Positions 45,342 to 55,831 of a stretch of 64,000 bases of DNA are shown here, one piece after another. The notes under the pieces are model-generated. The model saw only the letters and a list, made by a program, of their open reading frames with translations, did no database searches and was not told the origin of the DNA. The DNA lies in the NCBI GenBank assembly GCA_022559845.1, contig CM040118.1, forward strand, positions 157,128,331 to 157,192,330. The letters are read 5' to 3'. Numbering within the stretch: position 1 is the first letter of the stretch; each line of letters opens with the position of its first letter. This stretch comes from Amorphophallus konjac. Lineage: Eukaryota; Streptophyta; Magnoliopsida; Alismatales; Araceae. The position numbers and the translations under genes are program-made.

Positions 45342-47663
45342 TGGTGCGGACACCAGAGCGAGCGAGAAGCATGAACCAGCAAGTCGTTGGTACCGTACGC
45401 GGAGCACCACTCGACCTACATCAGCTTCTCTTTGGCTCGGAGATAGTCTGGAGTCTCCGCCATGAGTTTGGACACTTTTTTTGCATTTATTTGCATTGTA
45501 TTTGGGCTTGTAATGTGTGTTTTTATTTGGGTTTTCATGTTGGGCTCTTTGTAAGGCTCTTAATAAGCCATTTGAATTAAGCCCTTTAGAGTCCATTAAG
45601 AAGTGTGGCCATATTGGACCACTAGACTTCATAATGGGTCTTTAAATGACTTAAGGCTCAATTGGGCTTCTCTCTTTCTCATGGGTTTCCTAGATTGGAA
45701 GGCCCAATTGGCTGGTCTATGGCCCAACTTGGATCAAGCCTCTCTTGTTGACCAAGGGAGACAAAGTGGGAAGAAAAGCCCACTTTCTCTCCTTAAAATA
45801 AGGGGGCTGCCCCCCTCTTTTGGCCTCATTAGGCTAAACTTTTTTAATTAGGCTTGACCACACGGGGGAAATAGCATTTGGCATCTCCTCTATGTAAACC
45901 AAGATCCATGGGTTTCATATAAAAGGGTTGTATTTCCTATTTTGAAGAATTAATGAAGAGAAAAATCTGAATTTTGTTGGAACAAGCAAGGGCTGCCCCC
46001 TATCTCTCTCCTCTCTCCCCCTTCTGCATCTGGGAAGGCTGTGAATCAGAGGTGTGAAGCCTCTTCTATCAGTTCGTGAGCTCGTCGTTGCCGCCGCCAT
46101 CGTGCTGCCGTCGCACCACCGCCATCGTCGCCAGAGTTCTGTCCATCTAGGACAGCCCCTTCTTCCACGAATTTTTGCTCCCAGCCACGAGATCTTTTGG
46201 AGCCCAAACTTTTAGGGTGAGTTCCAAAGATCATCACCACATCCTATAAAAATTGGTGGAGCCTCTAGTTTCTATTTTCTATTTTTCCATTTTCGTTCTC
46301 CACCTTCTTTCAGATCTGCCAGCAGTCCTCCCAGATTTCTAGAACCCTAATAGGTCGTTCATGAACCCACCTTCAAGTGATCCAAATGACTTAAAATTTT
46401 TTTTGTAGGTTCTGTCTACCTAATACCATGTCCAAAAATTTTCTTGTGAATTTAGATTCACGTTCATATTTTCTAAAAATTCACTCCAGATCCCAACTCA
46501 GTTCTGCCTGCCACTGTCCAGATCCGACCCCCAGTCAGTATAAAATCCCCAACAAACCGAACCCTCCACTAAACCCTTCATAAAAATTAGTGCCGTTTTC
46601 TTCTCGCTCCCCTCTACAACTTTTATGAAGATCTTAAATTCTGAATCGGAGGTCTACTTCACGGTCAACGCCAACTCTCAAGAAAATTCATTCCTATCCG
46701 GCCAGATCTGAGGGAGAGATCAGTCCAGTTCATAAATCTGCCAAAAAAAGTACAGTCCCCACGAATTTTTTGGAGTCACAAAGGGTCGAAGGACTTCGAG
46801 AGAGCTTTCTAACGGTACCTCTTGTGCATCGATCTGACCTTGGTGCTGATCACAGCGGCAGATCTCACCGGATCGCACGCGGCAAAACAGAAGCAGCAGA
46901 TCCGTGGGCAGCAACTCCAAGACTTGGAGATCGGAGCCGATCGGCCTCCGACCGGTGTTCCAGCCTGGCCGCCGTCCAGGGGAGCGCACCACCAGGTGTC
47001 ACCATCACAGCGGGACCCACCCCGCCAGGTCCGGAGGATTGAGCAGCACGTGGGCCCCACGTACCTACAGATCGCGCCGTCCGGATAGCACCAAAACGTG
47101 GGTTTCGGCACCGTCGGAGTGACATGAAGATGCTGCCCGTCAACCCAATTCCCGCTACTCTCGGGCCCCACATGTGACCTGTTACCTCCCTGCGTGGAGT
47201 GGGTCAAAACTTTGTACCGCTGTAAAAATTTGTTAACCGGGAGTACGGATTTGGCCGGGGTTGTCTTCCCCACACCGGGTGCGTGGAGGTACGGTCTTAA
47301 CTTCTTGGCATTACGCTTGCTTAGCTAGTATATGGTCATATACCGCTGTGAGTGCGTTAGGATTCTTGCCCGTGAGTTCATGTCACCGCTGTGAGTGAGA
47401 GAGTGACCCGTCCCGTGGCTCGATCCGAGCACGGAAGTGAGTCGACCACCCTTGACTTTGCCGGTTTCTCAACTGCGCGGATCTATGCTATCCCTCGCTT
47501 GGGATGTTGAGTGAGCTTGAGTTTCTATTAGCGACGTATAGCCCATAGGAACTATTAGTGTCGGCCGAAGTGTCTCTCCTATTCGTATGTTGTTGGTCGC
47601 GTCTGCACGTAGAGTCCGAGGTCCGCATTACTTAGAGTCGGTCCCCTTGTCCGTCCCGCATCA
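45342..47663 (+). mobile_element. Solo LTR W2 (2322 bp), TSD GGTGT
   Basis: Starts TGGTGCGGACACC and ends CCCGCATCA, flanked by GGTGT at 45337-45341 and 47664-47668. A TATA box (TCATATAAAAG, 45915-45925) and the conserved AATTAATGAAGAG follow the family pattern. The CTGCCCGTCAACCC and CCTCCCTGCGTGGAGTGGG blocks are near 47131 and 47190. ORFs inside are not conserved in W1 or W3-W4. Confidence 0.85.
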
Positions 47664-47668
47664 GGTGT

Positions 47669-48129
47669 TCTCATCAAGTGGCATCAGGGATGTGCATAAT
47701 TACCGAGGAAGGGCCCAAGTAGAGTGCTTTCATAAAAGCAACATCTGGGGTCATGCACAAACATCGAGACATGACCCGGGCTAGGTGCTTTCATCAAACA
47801 GCATCTGGGCAACATGCGATCATCAAACGATGTCTAGATAGGGTGCGTTCCTCAAAGCAGGGGCCGCCTTTGAGGAGGTTTGTGTTTTGGCTAAACGCCG
47901 TATGAGGGACAATCATGTGACATGCCCTCGGCGTGAGCCTAGCAAACACAAAATCAGCCAACCAAGTCCTTTACGCACCGTTTGTAGTCCCGGGGATGAG
48001 CTCCATGCATGTTCTTACCCTTGGCCACCCCATGGGGGGTTTTATAGAGTTTGGGGGGAGGTTTACGTGGACTAGCCCAGGGGGGGGGGGTCTGGTCCGC
48101 CTAAAGGGGGGGTTTATACGGGTTTGACT
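47669..48129. other. Non-coding flank, continuation of 45013-45341
   Basis: Loose repeats of GTGC(T/G)TTC(A/C)T(C/A)A and CATCTGGG occur near 47670-47870. A G run is at 48081-48089. No coding signal. Confidence 0.5.
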
Positions 48130-48500
48130 GGCAGTTTTTGAACGCGATCACCTCAGCGACCGTGTTATCATGAACGCGGTCACCTGGGTGACCGCGTTCA
48201 CCCTGACACGTGGGCCAAGGTTTATGCGGGTTTCACGGGGGGTTTTTCCTTCAAGAATGCGATTGTCTGGGCGACCGCGTTCACCTTGACATGTGGGTCA
48301 GGGTTTATGCGCATTTGAACAGGGATTTTTTCCCTCAAGAACATAGTCACTTGGGAGACCGCGTTCACCCTGACACGTGGGCCAGGGTTTATGCGAGTTT
48401 GACCTGGTGTTTCTTCCCTCAAGAATGCGGTCGCCTGGGCGACTGCGTTCTTGAGAACGGGGTCGCTAAGGCGACCGCATTCAATAGCGGGTGGGCAGGT
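48130..48500. repeat. 84-bp tandem repeat with internal hairpins, about four copies
   Basis: GACCGCGTTCACC recurs at 48190, 48273 and 48357, and as GACTGCGTTC at 48441, so the unit is 83-84 bp. Each unit centres on an imperfect palindrome such as GCGGTCACCTGGGTGACCGC (48179-48198). The rest is a TTTATGCG.GTTT spacer. Confidence 0.88.
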
Positions 48501-48929
48501 CCGCGTAAAGGGGGTTTGTGTGGGCAAGAGTGGTTGGGGGCTCCCTGGTCCGAGTAAACCACTCCCCCTAGGGGGTTCGGATGGACCAGAATGGCTGGGT
48601 TTGACATGGAAGCAAGGGAAAGGTCATGTAGGTTCTACTAGGGATTAAGATCAGTTGGAGCAAAGGGCTTGATTGGGCCATAGTTGAGTGAGTCTGGGAT
48701 TTATGTGGGTTGGAATGATTTTATGGGTTAAGGGGTTTGGGTTGGTTAGGTGAACTGGAGCTTACGGTGGTCAGGTGGACTGGTTGAAGAGTTAACTTAC
48801 TTGAATCTGGCCCCGGATCGGCTGAACTCGATGTTTGTTTGAGCTCTATCTTCAACGCACGCAGTGAACCCAGGTGTGATGTAACTGTTGGATTCGTCGG
48901 TGTCAAGCCGCTTGCAGAAGGTGTGTAGG
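48501..48929. other. Non-coding stretch
   Basis: G-rich on the plus strand, with TGG and GGG-rich phrases; no ORF or repeat that I can support. Confidence 0.4.
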
Positions 48930-49340
48930 GAGTTATTCCCTACTTTTGCATCATGCACCACGTGACACGGTGGGTTGCTGGGAGTCCCGGGTTGGTCCTA
49001 TAACTGGGGTGTCGGCATGATGATTTTGTCTGGTAGTCGGGGTGACCCCCGCTTCTTGGCGAAGAGCCATATGGTACGACAGGCTGTTCTGGGACCCGGG
49101 CTAACCCGATTGATAAGGTGTCAGCGGTGTGATACCATATTCAGGGTATTCGGGGGTGACCCCCGAATCTTTACAGAGTGTCGTTTGGTACGACAGGTTG
49201 TCCCGAACCTTGGATCTGACTCGGTTGTCAGGAAACTGGCTGGTATAGTGCCCTTTGATTGGGGATGATCCCGCATGTTATGTTGTGTCGCTTGACCCGG
49301 CAAGATGTCTCGATTTTCAAACTCAACATGACTGGTAGAG
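48930..49340. repeat. Diverged tandem repeat of about 110 bp, three copies
   Basis: A GG(A/G)TGA(C/T)CCC(G/C) core occurs at 49041, 49155 and about 49263. It is flanked by TGGTACGACAGG in the first two copies and GTGTCG in the third. The GGGGGTGACCCCC core is itself palindromic. Confidence 0.75.
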
Positions 49341-50718
49341 CACCTTTGGCGTTGTGCCATTTTACTCTATTTAGGGAGTATTTCCCTATGATCAATCCTC
49401 GATTAATTATAGAAAATAAGTAGGTGAAAACAGTAGGACAATCCTTTTTTGGCTTGTTTCAGGAAATGACAAGACAAAATGGCAGGAAGACTTACGCGTG
49501 CCAGCCTATAAACAAGGGAAGGTAATTTAGCATATCTATGACTACTTATTCTTAATGACATTTCCCTTCTACATGACAGCTTAAGAAAGGAAGAGACACT
49601 CTATAGAAGACACTGCTACCAAATTATGTTTTAAAGAAGAAACACAGAAGGAAATGCTAGAGCAGATTTGTCTCTGACAACCATATACGATGCTACAGGA
49701 TGAAAGACAAAGGCCTACACATATTTAGTCTAACGTTCTTTATTTTGTGTCTAACGAATGCTTGGTTCCATCTCAACAATCAGTGGTTTGTATTATACAT
49801 AACCGGGACTTGTAAAGAACTATATACATGTAGCCTGAACTAGGAAGGAATATACACAAGAGAGCAGAACATATCACAAAAGAGCATTCTAGTGAGATCC
49901 TTGCTTTCAACTCAGAGCATTCATTGCAAAAGTGTTGAAAGTTTCGAAAGACAAATTCTTCTTCAACAATTTTTCTACTACGAGCTCAAAAGAGAAAGTC
50001 TCAGGCGTTCACTCTACTACATCTTCGAAAGCATTCCATGCCACTCTGATTTTCATCAAAGGCTTTCATTCTTTCTATTCAAGATAGTTGCATCATCATT
50101 CTGTTTCTTTTTATCTTGAATAGTCTTGCACTCATTGTACACAATGCTGTCTATCAAGAGGCTATATCTATGTAAACCCACTTAATAGTGGTTCACTTCT
50201 CCTTGAGGGGAGAAGTCATTGCTTGCGGACAAGAGTGCATACAAGAGGCTTGATATCCTGGGTTTGGCTGTGCCATGAAAGCAGCTAGGGCTCTAGTGAG
50301 TGAGTGCCTAGGGTGTGGCTGAACACCAGTAGAAACAACTAGGTTTGGCAAGCCTACAATCTAGCTGGGGCTCTTGTGTAAGGGTGCCCGTGGTGAGCTG
50401 AACACCTGGTCAAAAATAGCCCTTGTACTATTCCCTAGTGAGGGAGTTAGTGGAAAGCCGAGTGATTGCTAGGTACTGGACGTAGGGCTGATTAGAGATC
50501 AGTGCTGAACAAGTATAAAAACTAATGTGTCTTTTATGTGTTTGCTTTTGCACTTTCATCTCTTCGCAATTTACTTCTGTAGCACTTAAGTTTTCTTAGA
50601 ATATTCTATATCAGTGTTATTTTATCATATCTGCTTGAATTCTTAACTCATCTTACTATGATTATCTTTTAATAATCCATTAACCCCCCTCTGGGATAAA
50701 AGTCATATCTGGGTAACA
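49341..50718 (+). repeat. Copia-like LTR remnant
   Basis: The right end reads ATCCATTAACCCCCCTCTGGG and then GGGTAACA, the usual style of a copia U5 end. I could not find a matching TG start or a target duplication, and no primer site follows, so it is a solo or truncated LTR at best. No ORF is credible. Confidence 0.4.
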
Positions 50719-50971
50719 TATGAATTATCTAAAAATTTATATGGGACTACGGTCCAACGACCCCAATGTCTGTGCATATCTTGTATGGTCTTGGGAGGAG
50801 CATCTGAATTACTAATAACCGTAGGAGTTAAATGACTTGTGGTGTGGCATTCCATCGATATGAATTAAAAGATCGATCTGGATAGATAAAATGTTATATG
50901 ATTGCTTGTTATATGATTGTTATGTCACCTCAAATGGAAATTCATGTGATTATATGGTCAATCTTGGTAAT
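50719..50971. other. Short unassigned AT-rich spacer
   Basis: Nothing recognised; under 300 bp. Confidence 0.4.
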
Positions 50972-51855
50972 TGTAATGACCCAAGATCCGGATACCAGGA
51001 GCTGCCCGATACTATTTAAATCCTAGCTTGCCATCCACGAGCCGGAGGGCTCGGAAGGGTTATTTAGAGTGTTGTGATTAGGCATTCAAATTCTAAACAA
51101 TAGTAGGAAATAAATTTACAGAATTACTCTAATATTCTGATAGAAATAAAATTATATTTTATAACACTAATAATTATAGAGTCCAGTCTACAAGTACAGT
51201 CAAAGGAAAGAAATGTACATTGCCTCGGGACATACCCCGGCACTGGCAAGCTGGCAACTAATGAACCTCTGACTGAGAAGCACCGCCCCGAGGAGAAACG
51301 TTGCACCTGAAAAGGTAGGGAATGGGCCTCATCTCATTACCTCAGTAGGGGTCCCGTGGATCCCCACTACAACAAAAGCGGTAAACAGTAACAACAGTAG
51401 CGGCAATAATAAAATAACAACAATAATAACATAACAATATAACAACGGCAGCAAGAACAAGAAGAATGGTAAACGGAGGGAACACGAAGCCTCTATGCTA
51501 CCCCAACATTCATGGTCGGACAATCCATCCTCGCAGATGGAACCTCTAACCATGCCACACGGCCAAACACGGAACCTCCATCCTAGGGAGAACCTCAGAA
51601 CTCCAGTAACCCTCGATCACGAGCAAGGACTAGCGAAAGAACCATGCCCTCTACACAGGGCGACACCAGCCCGCCTGTCAAAAGGGCCACGACAACGCTG
51701 TTGGAAACTCAACGTTCACCGGCATGGGGTCCGCCACTTGAGTATACACAACAAGGCCAGATGCGTCCACTGAAGTGTTATACTGCGCCAAGGCCTCATA
51801 TGCACGCACACTACTCACACCCAGGTCTCGGGAGGAGCAGAACAGACACTCATAC
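50972..51855 (-). repeat. Gypsy LTR fragment, left part (interrupted by W3-W4)
   Basis: Opens TGTAATGACCCAAGATCCGGATACC, resembling the TGTCACGCCCCGAGC...GGAAGATACCC opening of the Tekay LTRs, and so perhaps a distant gypsy LTR. It contains an AAC/AAT-rich tract at 51362-51460. Its continuation appears to be 57799 to about 58440, with the same style of short ACAC- and CTCG-rich sequence. Confidence 0.45.
51851..51855. repeat. TSD CATAC, left of the W3-W4 element
   Basis: Identical to 57794-57798. Confidence 0.85.
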
Positions 51856-53803
51856 TGATGGGGACATCAGAGCAAGACCACCCACATTTGGTTTGTATTT
51901 ATCCTTTTATACTTGTATTTATACCCTTATGTTATATGGGTACGCAATTATAAGTCTTAGTGGGTTTATTTGCAAAAGGCTATTGGGTTTCTTTGAAAAA
52001 GGGCATGTAGGCCCAGCAGGGCCCCCCTCCCTCCCTCTTATTAGTCCACATGGATCCTAGGGCCCAAGGGGCTGGTCCATGGTCCAAATGTGACTTGGAC
52101 CAAGGATTAAATAAAGAAGACAAATTCATTTTGGTCTCCTTAAGGAGGGGGGCGCACCCTTCTATATATATTTATTTATTGTGGCCATTTTTGACCACAT
52201 GGAAAATAATATTGCTATCCCATGTATGCCCCTCCCCTAACCCTAGATCTGGGGTCATTTAGGTCATTAGGGTGGATCTATATATGCCATGTATTTTCAT
52301 TTTATGTGAATTAATGAAGAGAATTTATGTGAAATTGGCAAGAGCCCTTGGGCACCCCTCACCTCTCTCCCCCTTGCAGAGCTTGAAGGCTCCTTCTTTT
52401 GATGTGTGAAGCATCTCTTCTACCTCCTTATTGAGTGTGAAGCTCAGCATCGCCACCGCCGCCGCCATCGAGCCGCCATCGCACCGCCACCGCCACCCCG
52501 ACGGAGCTCTATCCAAATCAGGACAGAACCTCAAAGCTGTAATTTTATCTTTTTCTCCTGCTGTCTGATCGACCCCAAATTTTGAGGGTTTGTTCATCTT
52601 GTCACCTCTAGCCTCCCGTTTAATTTTTGTGTCATTCCTCCACCGTTTGGTATTTTTCCTATATTTTTGTTCTTCCCCTCAGCAATCTGCCAGTTTGCAG
52701 ATTTGCGGGATAGTGTCCTGTTGTGGTATTTTTCTCACCCCCTTAGCCCTCTCCAAGAAATCCCAAAAAATTACCAAGTGTTCCACACGTACTCCCCCTT
52801 CCACCATAATTTTTATGGAGTCTAGACATTTCATTTTCCCTTCAGTCAAAATTCATTTTTACGGTAAACTTAGTCTGTTCTGTGTGTTTGTCAGTCTGAG
52901 CCAGCAAACACATTTGTGGCATAGTCATTTTAATTTTCAATCCGTTCACTTGATGGATCAGAAAAAACTAAATGTTGTAGATCTATGAGTCCTCTTTCCA
53001 AAGGCACCAACCACGCCTCGATCAGCCTCCGGATCTGAGCACAAAAATTCCGATCGTGGAGGCGCGCAAATTTGTTTCGTGAACAGACCAGCAGAGGCAG
53101 CAACAAAATAAATATTACAAAAATATCAAAGCTCAATTTCAGGAACCGTCACTTCAGGGAGTCGACCAGGGACGTCCCTCCATTGTCCCAGCCAAGCGCT
53201 GCCTTCAGAAGACTCAAGGAGGATGACATCCCTTTGGAAGCCATTGCTTACTCTCCGGCAACTCAGAACCGAGTTGGCACAGCACCGAGTCGGCGCAGTA
53301 CCAAGTCGGACCTGTAGCCCGGTTCCACCCCGAGAGCCCTTCCGACTTGCTGCCCGTCAACTCAGGATCGGTCCTCCCGGGCCCCACTTGTAGCCCTTTA
53401 CCTCCCTGCGTGGAGTGGGCAAGAAATCACCGTTGTAATTAGTGAATAATTGTTTTTACCGGGAGTTACCGTACTTGGCCGGGGTTGTCTTCCCCACGAC
53501 CGGAGCGTGGAGGTACACTCGCCACCCTCCTCGTAGGCACTTTGCTTATCTCGTATATGTTTGTATGCCGCTGCTAGTGATAGGATATTAGCTCGCTTTA
53601 CTTTCATCACCGCTACGAGAGAGAGCGAGACCCGTCCCGTGACCCGATCCGGGCACGAGAGAGAGCCGACCACCCTAGCTCACTGTCGGTTCCTCAACCG
53701 CACACGTCCAACGCTTCCCTCGCTTAGGGACGATCACGAGCTTGTTTAGAGTCGAAGGATTACATATCAACTTGGAGTCGAGTCCGTGGTCCGTCCCGCA
53801 TTA
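51856..53803 (+). repeat. W3, 5' LTR of the non-autonomous element
   Basis: Starts TGATGGGGACATC and ends CCCGCATTA, where the 3' LTR has CCCGCATCA, so the terminal CA has mutated to TA. TATA box CTATATATGCC at about 52278. The two LTRs are very similar by eye, suggesting a fairly young insertion. Confidence 0.9.
52278..52288 (+). promoter_or_regulatory. TATA box of W3
   Basis: CTATATATGCC, followed by the conserved GAATTAATGAAGAG about 35 bp on. W4 has the same at about 56257. Confidence 0.6.
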
Positions 53804-53806
53804 AAT

Positions 53807-53819
53807 TGGTATCAGATCG
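53807..53819 (+). other. Primer binding site (iMet type, diverged)
   Basis: TGGTATCAGATCG three bases after the 5' LTR; the first ten bases match the iMet-type site of the Tekay elements and the rest has drifted. Confidence 0.8.
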
Positions 53820-54155
53820 AGTCGAGTCTATGGTAGTCTTGTTTAAAAACACACACAAAAAGAGTCATGTAAGTCTAGGAGTCTAAGTCTAAGCCAGTCG
53901 TTGCATTTGCATTCCTTTATTCGGTATATCAAAAGGTGTTGCCAGAACGTTAGGTTACGCCTATCGGGAAGGTCGCACATTTGCGAGAGAGGATCTTCGG
54001 ATCCCGTAACTCCGTCAGGTACCGAATATGGGTTGAGACTAGGTGTGTAGCCGAGTCGATACTCCAACCTTGCATCGTTGTATAGGGTCGTCTCTAGTCC
54101 AATAAGAGTCAGTCGGTCTTGTCCCGTGTCTGCATGTCCACTATCCGCCATCCCC

Positions 54156-55349
54156 ATGGCCGTTCCCCGAGACCATGCGTCCGAATGGTCATCCTTGGTG
54201 GCCGAATTCAATGCTTTCATGGCCCGACACCAGACCCCTAAGCCAACAATCGAGTCGTTCCAGTGACCTATAGTGTCCACTGCCATCCTACCTAATGGGT
54301 TGCATATGGAAATCGACTTCATCAGTAGGGTGTCATCTAACTGTGTCTCACAAGACGTACTTGAGTCGCTCTCTAAGATCGGAGAGATTGTTCTCAATGG
54401 TGGCTTCGCATTCGTAGAGTTCCAATGGAGGTTCGGCCGCGTTCTTTATGACGATGGAGCATGGTGTAAGGTCGACACACTTGCGGGCCCATGCATCATT
54501 TTAGGGCAAGAGTGGTTGGAGGAAAGGAGAGCGACCTTTGACCGGGATAGGAAGACCTACACCTTATACCCACCTCACCTACCCGGCGAGTTCGTCTTCC
54601 ACGAAGGCATTCAGCCGACCCCCTCCATGTCACTAACTACCCAGTCCCAGCGGCCTATTCTGCCTCCGGACTCATGTCCACCACCTCTCCCGGAGCCCAC
54701 CCATGTGGCCCCCTATAGTGGGATTAGCCATTTCTCCGACCCGTGTCCTTCACATTCCCCTACCTTAGAGGACAACCACTCGGAGGATGCCTCACCCGGG
54801 CCTATTCTAGTGAGTTATGAGGCTGACCAAGAGTTGGCCGAGGAGTACCTCGCTGATGTTTTGAGATTAGAGAGTGATCCAATAGAGGGCCAGGGCCTTT
54901 TAGTCACCCAAGTTCCACCGGTCATCCCGGACCTATCTGTCCCACCCACTTTGTCCTCGGAGGACCCCACCATTCCACTCCTACCCGTCTCTCCTACGGT
55001 AGCGCAGCCGCTAGTGACTACCGTGCCATTGTCGACACCTTTTATTGACGCGGTATGGTTTGATTTCTACCATGCGTACAAGAGACAACATCCGGACTTC
55101 CTTCTTATCGTACTTCACATCAAACGTCCGGATTACATTCCCATCACCCGCCTCCTCATCCTCCCGCACTTCCATACTCGCGGGCGAGTCTTCTCGAACC
55201 GGCGACAGTTGACGAGGGATGAAACTCACGGCATCAAGTTGTGGGTCAGTCTATCTTTACACCTAGTGTATGCAGACGGTGCCCAGCATTCCCACCAAGT
55301 CTTCCTTAGTAAGTCCTTGCATGTGTCGTCCGTCGTAAGAAGTTATTAG
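54156..55349 (+). pseudogene. Internal ORF of the non-autonomous element, retropepsin-like without catalytic DTG
   Basis: One frame runs from ATG 54156 (MAVPRDHASEW) to TAA 55349, broken once by TGA at 54264-54266. After the TGA about 360 codons are open. The region around 54303-54590 reads like a retropepsin: an IDFIS...NCVSQDVLESL stretch sits where relatives have IDTGS...FVSQDVL, and CIILGQEWL...ATFDRDRKTYTL matches the usual ILGxxWL...D..K end. The DTG/DSG triplet is absent. A proline- and acid-rich middle and an unrecognised C-terminus (about 100 residues, basic) follow. Function unknown. Confidence 0.6.
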
Positions 55350-55820
55350 TTGGTGTCTCTCCGTCTGTCCACATACCATAGCCTATGAGTCGCATCTGTT
55401 TCCTTGTCTGTTGAGTGCATAGTGAGTCTGCATGCATGGAGTTAAGTCGGTCTATGTACGCTCGCGATGTCAGTCTCTTTCGAGTGTGAGGCAAGTCGGA
55501 TCTATTGCATACGCTATAGACTTGTCGGAATTTGGGAGCGGTTCTACCTCAACATATCGGATCTAGTCACATAAAGGGACCTCGCGGTGATTCCTAGTGA
55601 GTCATTGAGCCGTCTTGTTCCTTTGAGAGTGACCCCACCCCGGAGTGTCCACCTCTAGCCTCATTCCCACAGCAGTGTGAGCATATCAAATCTATACGGG
55701 ATGAGCAGGTGTCGATTACTTGGAGTGGAGCGTACTCTGCGCTTCCAGGTTCGGTGACGGATCCGCAGGAGCTACTTGAGCAGCCACATCCCTTACTCAA
55801 CGGGGTCGAGTTCTTCTCAC

Positions 55821-55831
55821 CTGGGGAGAAT
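55821..55831 (+). other. Purine-rich tract before the 3' LTR of W3-W4
   Basis: CTGGGGAGAAT precedes the LTR; a weak but well-placed polypurine tract. Confidence 0.6.

Noticed and set aside
46809..47273. Overlapping ORFs of 88-154 codons in solo LTR W2
   Set aside because: Not conserved in frame in W1, W3 or W4; GC-rich LTR sequence with few stops.
49892..50119. A 75-codon ORF in the copia-like LTR remnant
   Set aside because: No domain, AT-rich, no second copy to test it.
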